From Pogostemon cablin (lineage: Eukaryota; Streptophyta; Magnoliopsida; Lamiales; Lamiaceae), in contig CM042986.1 in assembly GCA_023678885.1 (NCBI GenBank), positions 2,666,001 through 2,730,000 on the forward strand: 64,000 nucleotides of DNA. The letters are read 5' to 3'. The notes beneath the pieces are model-generated. The model was given only the letters and a program-made list of their open reading frames with translations, was not told the origin of the DNA and did no database searches. The first letter of the stretch is position 1. Every line of letters begins with the position of its first letter. Positions 1 to 9,530 of the stretch are shown piece by piece. A program made the position numbers and the translations under genes.

Positions 1-996
1 TCCCTTTTCCTTGCAGTATGAGTTGAATTCTTCAGATACAAACTCCAATCCATTGTCTGTTCTCAAATACTTCAAATTACTCCCAGTGCTATTTTCTGTT
101 TCTGTTAACCAGACCTTGAATGTAGAAAATGCTTCATTCTTGGTTTTCAGAACATATACCCACAATTTCCTTGAGTAATCATCAATGATGGTCATTATGT
201 ATCTTCCTCCACCTCTGGTTATGGTCTTTGAAGGTCCCCAGAGGTCTGAATGAACATAATCCATCATTCCTTTGGTTGTATGTTCTGATTCACCAAACTT
301 AAGTCTCTTAGACTTACCAAGAATGCAATGCTCACACTGTCTGATCTGATCATTAGCATTAAACTTGATCAGCTGTTGTTTAGCCAGTTCTTGCATCCCT
401 CTTTCACTAACATGTCCCAATCTACCATGTCATAACTTGGCATCATCCTGCTGATCAGTGTTGTGTATCTGTCCTACAACAACACTCCCATCCAGAAAGT
501 ACAAGTCAAATTTCCTAGTTCCCTTCATGACTATTCTATCATCCTTAGTCACTGTGAGAACTCTCTTCCTCAGGTTTGAATCATACCCTTGAGTATCTAG
601 CATCCCAAGGGAGATGAGGTTTCTTCTTAATCCAGGAACATATCTAACATTCCTTAGAAGTCTCTGAACTCCATCAAACATGAGCAGTCTGATGGATCCC
701 ACCCCCTTTATTTCACAAGAATGATCATCACCTAATAATACTGATCCTCCTTCTTGATGCTTGAATTCCTCAAACCAATGCCTCATAGGTGTCATATGGA
801 ATGTACACCCTGAATCAAGTACCCACTCAACAGACACATCTGATGATGTGAAGGCCAGAGCTTCAATACCTTCCATACCAGCATTATTTTGAGATTCACC
901 AACCTGATTGACTTGATTCTTCTGATTTCCAGTAGTCCCTTTTGGACTTGTTAGCTTTCCATTTTGCACATTGTTTCTTGAAATGCCCAGGTTCAT
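1..996 (-). pseudogene. copia pol: protease and integrase, broken by a stop
   Basis: The frame that overlaps the end of gag carries the aspartic protease signature WVLDSGCTFHMTP. It then reads into the GAG-pre-integrase motif, where an expected Trp (KLWHGRLGH) has become TGA at 430-432. After the stop the same frame continues to the window edge through HGRLGHVSERG, the zinc-binding CEHC and the start of the integrase core with its conserved Asp residues (HSDLWGP, RTDNG). Reverse transcriptase and RNase H would lie to the left, outside the window. No functional polyprotein could be made from this copy. Confidence 0.85.
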
Positions 997-1735
997 GACA
1001 GAAGTAACACTTCTTTCCAGTTAACTGACCTGATGCACTCTTCTTTTGATCAGGGTTACCTCCTTTGTTCCATTTCTTGTTTTGGTTTCCTTTCTTGGCA
1101 AAGAGTCCTTCTACTCCAGATTTTTCTTTATTGTCAGCCCCTTCCTCTAGATCTTTTGATCTAAGTGCTTTCAATACATCTTCAAGTAGTACTACATCCT
1201 TCCCTCCATAGAGAACAACATCCTTGAAGTGCCTTTGTGATCTTGGTAATGCTGACAGCAACATGATAGCCTTGTCTTCACTGGACAACTTGAAATCCAC
1301 ACTTTCCAGATCATCTGTGATCTTGCAGAATTCATCAGCTTGCTCCATTAGAGACCTTTCATCAGTCATCTTGAATGCATGAAGCCTTTGCCTCAGATGC
1401 ATCTTGTTGGCAGATGATTTAACCATAAACAAGGCTTCCAGTTTGTTCCATACCCCAATAGCTGTTGTCTCCTTTGATACTTCTCTGAGTATTTTATCAT
1501 TTAGACATAGAATTATTGTAGAGTATGACTTTTGAAGTACCTGATCATCCACCTGTGCTCTTACAGGACCTGCTGCAGCTTGAGGATCTCTAATAACTTC
1601 AGTCTTCACTGGTGGAGGAGGTTTGAGAGCATCCATCAAACCTTGCTGCATTAGGACTGTCTTCATCTTGATCTTCCATAGATTGAAATCTGATTTCTCT
1701 GAGAGCTTTTCAACATCAAATCTTGTAGTATTCAT
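896..1735 (-). pseudogene. copia gag (UBN2-type capsid with CCHC zinc knuckle)
   Basis: The reading frame is open from an upstream in-frame ATG at 1798, but that codon lies in the LTR. The ATG at 1735 (MNTTRFDVEKL) gives the start usual for copia gag and is preferred. The middle matches the UBN2/gag-polypeptide family of copia capsids. A CCHC zinc knuckle (CYFCHEPGHFKKQC) lies near the C-terminus, where nucleocapsid domains sit. In intact copia elements gag and pol form one frame; here the frame closes at 896 while protease continues in another frame, so a 1-nt indel around 900-950 is likely. Confidence 0.85.
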
Positions 1736-1781
1736 CTTGAATGCTTGCTGTATATCTGGATTTCCCACAGACGGCGCCAAT

Positions 1782-2350
1782 TGTTGTGAAGAACACACAA
1801 AATCTCACAAACACTCAAGAATCAAAACACATAAAATATAAATTTGAAATGAAATGTAATCTTGCACAAAGATGTATAGTGGTTCGGTTTTGAATAACCT
1901 ACATCCACTTTGAGGAGAAGAACTCTTATTATTACTCAATGCTTACACACCAGATTGGATTGATCTCAATCTGTAACAAGAAGAATGAAAATCGAAGCAA
2001 CAGAAACTGTAAACACTCAAATGCAAAACTGCTGTGATCAAGCTACTTTGAGCCCTTATATCTTGCTACTCCCTTAACCTATTGATCCGGTTAAACCTCC
2101 ACTAGATAGCCCTCACTTAGTAGTTGAGATGCAACCATCTAGCCAGTTCCAAGTAGCTCAACAACCCGCTCCAAAGTCGGCTGCTCACACTGCACCAGAA
2201 TGACAGTTTTGACAGTTGAAGTTTGTTGGCTTGTTTCAACTGCCTAGCTTGCTTCCAGCTTGCATGCATCACGTTATGATCATTATTTAGTTGTCAATGA
2301 ACACTCTCCACGTGTGAAACTCCCTTATGCATGCATCTATTGTCATCATG
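1782..2350 (-). repeat. 5' LTR of the copia element (right boundary estimated)
   Basis: The LTR starts on the plus strand with TGTTGTGAAGAACAC directly beside the primer-binding site spacer. It contains a block near 1880-1915 (tagtggttcgg, then acatccac) that recurs in the LTRs of the second element at 22637-23200, so the two families are related. Without the second LTR the outer end cannot be fixed; a CA dinucleotide near 2350 is the most likely one. Confidence 0.55.
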
Positions 2351-2675
2351 CTGGATGCAGAGGTTTAATAGTTTCGAAAGTTTCCATGGAATAATTATTA
2401 AGATTGATTTTCATATCAAAGTTCAATATGTTTGGGGCAAAATGAAGTTTTCATTATGAATTCGGGGGCCAAATACTTACCATCTTTCTTGAACTTGTTT
2501 AAGGATTTGAGCATCTTATTTCTTAAATGCTACTATAATAATTGATGAAAGCTTGTTCAACCAGTCCAAAATATCCAATCTACAAAATTAGTTCCAAGAA
2601 TTTTTTCCAAGTTCAAGATATGATGCAGTATTTATTAGCAATTTGACTGCTTATATAATTCCCCTCTACATTCAG

Positions 2676-3941
2676 CTAGAAGAGGCTCAAGTATCCAAAG
2701 AAACCAAGCAATTCACTTACAAGGATGGTTCCCAGTATGTTTTCATGGACTTGGTAAGTTGCCCAACTTTCAATATCTATACAGGTGGCACGATAGGTAT
2801 GCCATGTGATATTATTGCTTTACTAGAATCCAAACTCATAATCTAAACCACTGTATATTTTCCTTCACCTTGTGTCCATTTGTAGATTAGCAATATTATT
2901 TGAGACAAAGAGTGCATCATGCTGATTCCAACTCATTATTAAGCAACCATATTTGACTTTTGAAGTAAACCACAATTATATGATTTCTGGTCCCTGAGTC
3001 CAGATGTTGAACAATATTTTATAATGCCCCAAAAGGCGGAACTCGTGTTATATTCATGTACAAATCATTCAATATCATCTCTGAATAAGCTGCGATTTAT
3101 AAACATCTCCTGCTTGGCTTTATTTAAAACCATTCTTCATCTTCTGTTCTATTTAAATCAGTATTATCACTCATTATCAGCTTGGACCTGATACTCTTTA
3201 CTTCTGTTCTATTTGAATCAGTATTATCATTCATTATCAGCTCGGAGCTGATACTCTTTACGCAATTCTTTCACATACCATGGAAGATCACTTATTTGTC
3301 CAGCCTTTAATTTGAACTGGTCTAATAGTCCAATTTACTGCAACAATTGTTAATTCACCTCCTGAAACTTATGTTCCAGAATACATTTGAAGAAGTTCGT
3401 CTGAACGAGGCAGATATTGGAGATAAATCTAAGTGGCTGAAAGAAGGCATGGACTGCAATGTGTTATTCTGGAACGGGAAGGTTAGTGCTCAACTCCATT
3501 TTTTGCAGTTCCACACTTACCTCATTAGTTATTTGCAATGGTTAAGTTAAAGACTGACAATTGACAATTCCATAGGTCATTGATTTCGAACTCCCCATCA
3601 CAGTGAAGTTGACCGTGGTTGAAGTTGATCCTGGTTTGAGGGGCGACACAGCTCAAGGTAATCTTCGACATTTATTTTTCAACTCTAATGGAGATAAGAT
3701 AAATTGAATAGTTAGTTAATTAGGGATCACCCCTTAGAAATAGGAATTAAATCATGTACTGAGTCCCATTATGCTTTCACCTCATCTGTTTCAACAAATC
3801 TACTGTTCCTATTCGGTTGCAGGAGGATCAAAGCCTGCTACAGTTGACACAGGTGCTGTGGTTACCGTTCCGTTGTTCATAGAAACTGGCGAGGTGATTT
3901 TGGTTGATACTAGAACTGGGCAGTACATGAGTCGTGCATAG
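2676..3941 (+). CDS. EFP: Plastid-type translation elongation factor P, C-terminal exons
   Basis: Four exons are visible: 2676-2753, 3380-3481, 3576-3657 and 3823-3941, all with GT-AG borders and consistent phase, giving 126 residues and a TAG stop. The protein reads VSKETKQFTYKDGSQYVF, then WLKEGMDCNVLFW, then DVPGLRGDT-like and ILVDTRTGQYM motifs. These match domains II and III of bacterial-type EF-P, which in plants is nuclear-encoded and plastid-directed. EF-P enters the ribosomal E site and relieves stalling at proline runs. Domain I, with the tip residue that is modified in bacteria, and any transit peptide are missing; they must lie left of the window beyond the copia insertion. Whether the gene still splices across that element cannot be told here. 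Confidence 0.88.
3141..3260 (+). repeat. 60-bp tandem duplication in an EF-P intron
   Basis: Two copies, 3141-3200 and 3201-3260, both starting cttctgttctattt and ending near gatactcttta, differ at only a few bases. It lies in the intron between the first two visible EF-P exons, so it has no coding effect. Confidence 0.85.
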
Positions 3942-4307
3942 CTTTCTACAGTTTCTTCTTGCTTCCAAATTTTTACGGGTATCCGGCATCTTCTTCCCCA
4001 TGTTTTTGAGCAATTTCCTTTTAGTACCATAGTAGAAGGGTTCCCAGCTGTTCACTCCTACATCCAAGTGAAACACCCCCTGGAGGAGACATTTTATACA
4101 TAATTCTTTTTGCAATGGATACATCACTTAGAAATTATGCATGTGTAGAATCATAGAGGATATACAGTATAATACAGCATAATAATTCCTCCCTGCCAAT
4201 TTCTTTCATTTTGTTTTACAAAATGCAGTGACTTTCCATGTTTTCATTTTCATTTTCTCATTTGGTGCAAATGAGAATAGGAAGGACAACGATTTTCTAG
4301 CAATAAT

Positions 4308-5840
4308 CTAAGTCTTGTCCATTTTGGGATAGAATTTTATACAAAATGATCTTGACACTCGATCGGACTGCCTTGGCTTCGTCTTCGGCACCACGCCTCT
4401 TTTAATTGCTGCCCCATAAACTTTACGAGCCTCTAACGATCTTCCTCGTCGATTCAACTCAAGGATCAACTCATTAAAAGGTCGATTCAACTCATCTATC
4501 AACTCACTATAAGGAATTTCCTTGGACATTCTATCTTGATGCATCATCATCACAACTTGCGATGCCTTGTCAACCTCTCCACATCTACAGAGACCCCGGA
4601 TGCAGATGTTGAACGTTAATGTCTTGGGCGAATAGCTCATCAGGATCATCTCGTTTAACATCTCAAAAACTTTCTCCATTTCTGCTCCCCTGCAATAGGC
4701 TTCAATCAACAGCTCATATGAATCTTGGTAAATGGTGTAATCTCCATTCTTCATTTCTTCATACACTTCAAACACATCATTCAGCGTCTCCTTCTCCATC
4801 CTCGATCCCCTACATAAACGTCGTACCATGGTGTTCATCATCCTCTCGTCCACTCGTATACCGGCTCCCACCATTTCTCTGTACACCCTCAAAGCTTCTT
4901 TGGTTTTACCCCATTTTAACAATCCATGCAAGAATGTGCAATAGGTAATGTAATCCGGTTCGCACTTCCTCTCCTTCATGTGCTGCAATAGACGAAAACC
5001 ACGCATCGGCTTCCCTTCTTTGAAGAAGGCATTAAACAGAGTGTTGTATGTCGCCACATTGGGATCCAATTCCATTGCTTTAGCTTCTGTCAGCAACTCC
5101 ACAGCCTCGTTTGTTCTTCCCACTTTACAGAAACCATCCATCAATGCAGTGTAAGTGTAGATATCTGGTTTTAGGGACGACTGCTTGATTCTGCCAAACA
5201 AGGCGTAAGCTTCCTCTACCCTCCCAACATAGCACATTCCCTTCAACAAGCAGTTATACGTGTTGATTGTTGGCGCGCAAGCTATCTTAGACATTACGTC
5301 GAACACCTCGTATGCATCTTGCAGTCTACCATTCTCACACAGCGAGTTGATCAGTGTAGTGAAAGTAGCAACATCCGGCTTGAACCCTTCTTCCACCATG
5401 CGATATAGAACACTCTTCGCTTCGATCGGTTGATTGTTCTTGCAGTGACAGTTGACTAAGATTGAGTAGGTCCGATTATCTGGAAAGAACCCTAAAGATG
5501 ATACACTGACCTTCACCTTCAATGCCAGTTCAAATTCACCACTCGATACCAACGACGAGAGTAGATGGTTGAAATCAGAGATTGTTCGCATTCCTCCATT
5601 TCTCTGAAGCTTTTCCAACGCTTCTGAAGAGGGCACTGTAATTACAGTTTCGAGAAAATCTTGGACTTGCAATTTTCTGCTACTGGTGCGTCCGTAAAGA
5701 TCGTGATTTTCTTTGACCACACAGAGTTTTTGTGGTCGGATTGCATTTCCGGCGAAGAAGAAGGGCGAATTGAAGGTAAGAAAATCGGCGGAGGGATATA
5801 GAGAAGTAAGAGGTCGACGCCATGGTTGTGGAGAGAGCAT
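4308..5840 (-). CDS. P-class pentatricopeptide repeat protein, organelle-targeted
   Basis: Single-exon gene. Two candidate starts exist: ATG at 5909 (MDNWIS) and ATG at 5840 (MLSPQPWRRP). The longer open frame up to 6107 is not supported by a targeting-like sequence. The N-terminus is rich in Arg, Ser and hydrophobic residues, as in mitochondrial or plastid transit peptides. About ten 35-residue PPR motifs follow, with repeated signatures such as PDVATFTTLINSLCENGR and PDIYTYTALMDGFCKVGR. There are no E, DYW or SMR domains, so it is a P-class protein. These bind single-stranded organelle RNA, roughly one base per repeat, and act in stability, splicing or translation. The target cannot be predicted reliably by eye. 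An 11-codon tandem duplication lies near the C-terminus. Confidence 0.88.
   Translation of the reverse strand: MLSPQPWRRPLTSLYPSADFLTFNSPFFFAGNAIRPQKLCVVKENHDLYGRTSSRKLQVQDFLETVITVPSSEALEKLQRNGGMRTISDFNHLLSSLVSSGEFELALKVKVSVSSLGFFPDNRTYSILVNCHCKNNQPIEAKSVLYRMVEEGFKPDVATFTTLINSLCENGRLQDAYEVFDVMSKIACAPTINTYNCLLKGMCYVGRVEEAYALFGRIKQSSLKPDIYTYTALMDGFCKVGRTNEAVELLTEAKAMELDPNVATYNTLFNAFFKEGKPMRGFRLLQHMKERKCEPDYITYCTFLHGLLKWGKTKEALRVYREMVGAGIRVDERMMNTMVRRLCRGSRMEKETLNDVFEVYEEMKNGDYTIYQDSYELLIEAYCRGAEMEKVFEMLNEMILMSYSPKTLTFNICIRGLCRCGEVDKASQVVMMMHQDRMSKEIPYSELIDELNRPFNELILELNRRGRSLEARKVYGAAIKRGVVPKTKPRQSDRVSRSFCIKFYPKMDKT
4449..4514 (-). repeat. 33-bp in-frame tandem duplication inside the PPR gene
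   Basis: tcgattcaactca recurs at 4449 and 4482 on the plus strand, giving two diverged copies of 33 bp. In the protein this appears as IDELNRPFNE followed by ILELNRRGRS, near the C-terminus, adding 11 residues without breaking the frame. Confidence 0.7.
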
Positions 5841-6124
5841 GACGGGGGAATGGTTAAAGGCGGTGCTGATTCTAAGGGTAGTTGTGTAAATAGAAATCCA
5901 ATTATCCATCAAAACAAGACCAAGAATTAAAATTTTAATTTTAGTTTTTTTTTTAAATATTGGTTTTATGAATACATAATTAGTTAATTCAAAATTTGAA
6001 AAGAATTTGAAGACATTAAAGTAACAAGTGAGACGTTGAAGCAGGAATATGTGAAGATTGAATCCAAGACTACAATTTATTAGCATTAACCTCACTGCAC
6101 TTCGCATTACTTCCTGGAATTTAA

Positions 6125-6377
6125 TACTCCCTCTATTCCATCCTAATGGTTACATATTTTCATTTTGGCGTCTCATCCTAATAGTTACATTTCTCTTTTT
6201 AGCATATGGACCCACATACATTAATTACTTTTCTCCTTGCCCACATATCCCACTAATACACATATTCACCTTACATTAAATTATTATTTTTCTCACCTCA
6301 ATACACATTAAAATACTATATTCATTAATCCCCGTGCAAAAAACAAACGTAAATATAAGAACGGAACTGAGGGAGTA
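6125..6377. mobile_element. Stowaway-like MITE (TACTCCCTC ends)
   Basis: Begins TACTCCCTCTATTCC and ends with the inverse, GGAACTGAGGGAGTA, flanked by TA. No coding capacity. Ends of this kind are typical of Tc1/mariner-derived MITEs in dicots. Confidence 0.75.
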
Positions 6378-6886
6378 TTCACTATCCTATTAAATTCTCT
6401 CTGAATATATATTTTTTAAACTTTAGTTTTAATTCTATTACACAAAATACATTATAATTATACTAAGATATAAAGCGACACATACAATTAAAATTGAAGT
6501 AATTCTTGGAATATCAAGGGCCATGTGCTTTAAATTTAAGAGTGTGGCTCTTGTGTACGGGACACCATGTCCATTTATCCCCAAACTTAATTTAAACCCC
6601 TGACAATAAGCAGGATTAAATAGAATATGAAGGGAGACCGGTGTTCTTGGGGCACCAAAGCTTTTGCGTAAATATAATTCACAACAACCAAAGAAATAAC
6701 AACCAAAGTTAATTCATAGAGCATCATTCTTAGAGTAAAAATATCAAGAAATGACATGCTATTCAAAGTAGGATTATTATTTTAAGCATAAAAATAAGAC
6801 AAATTTGCGGGAAAATATATGACTTACATACATAAACATACTAGTATATCAAATTATAAAATCTTGATTTAATAAAGTAATTAAAA
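6378..6886. other. Intergenic, nothing recognised
   Basis: AT-rich sequence between the MITE and the small gene downstream. No open frame with a recognisable product was seen. Confidence 0.6.
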
Positions 6887-7243
6887 TCAAACCCTCAAAG
6901 ATCTGGTAAATGCCTTAAAAAACATGGGGTTCTTATCCCCTGTGGCATCCTTTCTTGCTCCCTTTTTTCCAAGAATTGGACTGAACAACTTCTTAATCGC
7001 CTTCTGGAAGCTCGCCACCCGCCGCCCTTGTTTCGCCACCGGTTTGGGCGGCGCTTTTCGGCGCTCGACCGCCGGCTCCGACAGGCTCCGGCCGAGCATG
7101 GCGTTGCTGAGCTGGACCTCGAAGGAGAGGCGCTCGTACTGGTCGAGCAACGTGCTCTGTTCATCGCCAAACCTCTTGAAAATGGCTGCCATCTCTTCCG
7201 CTGTCGCCATTTCAGACAGCAAATCCTGGATAATCCCTTGCAT
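6887..7243 (-). CDS. Small conserved plant protein of unknown function
   Basis: A 118-residue frame starting ATG at 7243. It is distinctly more GC-rich than its surroundings, with a strongly coding-like third-position bias. The first 50 residues (EEMAAIFKRFGDEQSTLL) look helical and could form a coiled coil. The second half is basic and Pro/Lys-rich (RRKAPPKPVAKQGRR, FQKAIKKLFSP). There is no signal peptide, membrane segment or catalytic motif. I recognise the style of small plant-specific proteins but cannot name a family. An antisense frame over the same bases is a shadow of this one. Confidence 0.65.
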   Translation of the reverse strand: MQGIIQDLLSEMATAEEMAAIFKRFGDEQSTLLDQYERLSFEVQLSNAMLGRSLSEPAVERRKAPPKPVAKQGRRVASFQKAIKKLFSPILGKKGARKDATGDKNPMFFKAFTRSLRV

Positions 7244-7289
7244 GAATGTCTCTCTGTCTGATCAATATATATATGTATGTATGTATTGA

Positions 7290-9530
7290 GAGGTGTGTGA
7301 AGAAGATGGAATCACGTGAACAGAGATGGGAGGACGGAAATGGAATCTCTGAGGCAATTTCACAAGCAAGTGATGGGAAAGAAAAAGTGAATAAAATCAG
7401 ACAACAAATGTGTCTATATGTGTAAAAGAGAGAATGAGAATGATTTTTTTATTTTTTTAATTCATTTTTCAAAAGTAGTCCGAAGGGCATGAATTTATAT
7501 ATTAGCGCAAGAGTTGAGAATAATAACTATTGTAGGTAGAAATTAAATTTTTTAAATGGTGTGTATTTCAAATTAAAATTATGCAAGTCGTTGCATTCAT
7601 AATTCTTCATTCAAATTTTTCATTTTGAAATCTGATCGCTAAATATGAATTTATTTCACTTCACTTACCTATTTTTTAGTTTATTTTTTCTCTTTTAAAA
7701 TCCGTGCATTATTGCAAGACAACCAATTATATGCATAACAATATCTGATTCTAATTGCATAACAATCAGATATTTCTTTTCACTTACCTTTTATTTTATT
7801 TCATAAATGACATAATTTGTGTAGTGTGACTTTTTTCTTCTTTAAAAAAATTCATGAATTATTGCAAGATAAACATGTGTAATACCTATAACAAATTAGA
7901 TAGATGATTTTTTTTCTTCATAAGAGAATGTAAGGATTGGGTGAAAATCTTCATCAAATGAGTGAAGTATGAGGTGGACAACTTAACTGATTTGTTGGAA
8001 GCTTTTCATAAGAGAATGTAAGCATTGTTTGAAAGGATGCAGAAATGATCAATGAAGGAAAAAAAAAAGAAGGTTAAAAATCAATTATTAGGTTTAAAAC
8101 CAAAACCAACTCACGTCAGAAGTAATTCAACAACTTTTCTGAATTTTACTGCATCATTTCTTTGATATATTTTCTTCGTTTCTGAGTGATTCATTTTCTT
8201 ATATACTCATACATTAATAAATTAACATCTTATTCTTAAATAGATGCGGATCTTCATGAACAAATCACTGTAAATGTTTGTGTTTATCATTATACATTCA
8301 TTTATTCTTGTTGTCAAACTAAGTGTGACTCCAAATGTTACAATATTTGATACACCTTCTTAACAGAAAAATATTAACAAGATGATATTAATCTACTTTG
8401 TACCCATAAGTTAAAGCCTTTTTTCCCCTATTATTGATATGTATAAAATTGTGTTATAGTAATTTAATATAGATTGCTCACGATATCAGCTGCTCCGTTC
8501 CACGTCATCATTCACCTATTACAAACGAAAAGTGAAATTACAAAGGAAAGGTGAACGATTACGTGGTAAGGAGGGAGTATATTTTTATGTTATTGATAAG
8601 AACCGATGGAACAATTTGGAAGGGTATGCTTTATGCTTTCTTGATTGATGGATATTGGGGTGTTCTTCAACATTATTCCAAGAGGCTTGCTCACCAATAA
8701 AGCTTACAACATTCATCATCTAATATTCTAAATTAAATGGCTAAACTAGTTAGCTGCAGTGAGTTCGAATCTGTTGTTTAAATTCCTATATTTTTTTAAT
8801 TAAAAATATGTGAATTTTATCATTTTTACCTTTAAACACATGGATTACAACTTATCGTATTCTCTGGAAGGTCCACTCATGTGTGATTCTAAACTATAAT
8901 AAAACGATATTTTCATACATATTCGTTTTTCAGAAATAATCATGATACATCATTTTCATTTCACCCAAAAAAAAAAACAATAAAAAAAAAACACTCTAAA
9001 AAAAACACTGATGTGCGAAAGAATAACATTTCTGAAAAGAGTACATAATTTTTTTTAAGAAAAATCAAACTGGGCTAAGCATGATTAGAAGCCCACTAAT
9101 TTTTGGGCCTGTGCTTCTGTTAGTTCCACAATAATGACCCAATTATAGAACTTACACGTATCAACTCCTGATTGGGTGAATGTTTTACAGTGAAAATGTC
9201 GCTAATGCCCTCGATTCGATCTCGTTGTGTTAACTGTTTTCATGGTTAAGATCCAATGAAGACTTTATGTACATAAACCCTAAAATTCCTTCTTCAAATC
9301 TGTTTGACTTCATCGAAATTTATTATTCCAATCATTCCCAGTTTTAAATCTGATCATATATCAGCTCTTCTATTCAGGAAGTATCCTGTATGATTCTGTT
9401 CGTAAAATATAAGCTTTCAGTGAATAACTGAAAGTGAAAACTAAATTTCCCAATTTTGCTGAAAAAATGAGTTTCCTCGCTTCGTTTCGACAGTAATAAT
9501 CGGAACAAGCGACAAATTGGGGTTTTTAGA
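7290..9530. other. Long AT-rich intergenic region
   Basis: About 2.2 kb with no supportable gene. It holds a short hairpin MITE (8491-8579), poly-A runs near 8970-9000 and, at its right end, the presumed promoter and 5' UTR of the gene starting at 9531. A short phrase (ataagagaatgtaag) recurs near 7920 and 8008. Confidence 0.6.
8491..8579. mobile_element. Short hairpin MITE
   Basis: About 90 bp with imperfect inverted ends: ctccgttccacgtcatc at the left against ggtaaggagggagta at the right. It can fold on itself around a central attacaaa stretch and resembles the better-preserved hairpin at 61194-61277. Confidence 0.55.

Larger units (their letters stand above)
1..2350 (-). mobile_element. 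Ty1/copia LTR retrotransposon, truncated by window edge
   Basis: Read on the minus strand, the order is 5' LTR (right), primer-binding site, gag, protease, then integrase running off the left edge. That order (integrase straight after protease) is the Ty1/copia arrangement. The primer-binding site is at 1771-1779 (TGGCGCCGT on the minus strand, matching the 3' end of plant tRNA-Asp), two bases from the LTR end at 1782. The right LTR boundary is not visible because the partner LTR lies outside the window; 2350 is an estimate. The element sits antisense in an intron of the EF-P gene that follows. It is defective: gag and pol are in different frames and pol has an in-frame stop. Confidence 0.85.

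Noticed and set aside
5841..6107. Upstream extension of the P-class PPR frame to 6107
   Set aside because: The extension is Lys/Ile/Phe-rich translation of AT-rich promoter DNA; internal ATGs at 5909 or 5840 give a normal transit peptide.
6924..7289. Two plus-strand frames of 77-121 codons opposite the small minus-strand gene
   Set aside because: Mirror frames caused by the GC-rich coding sequence on the other strand; composition is not protein-like.
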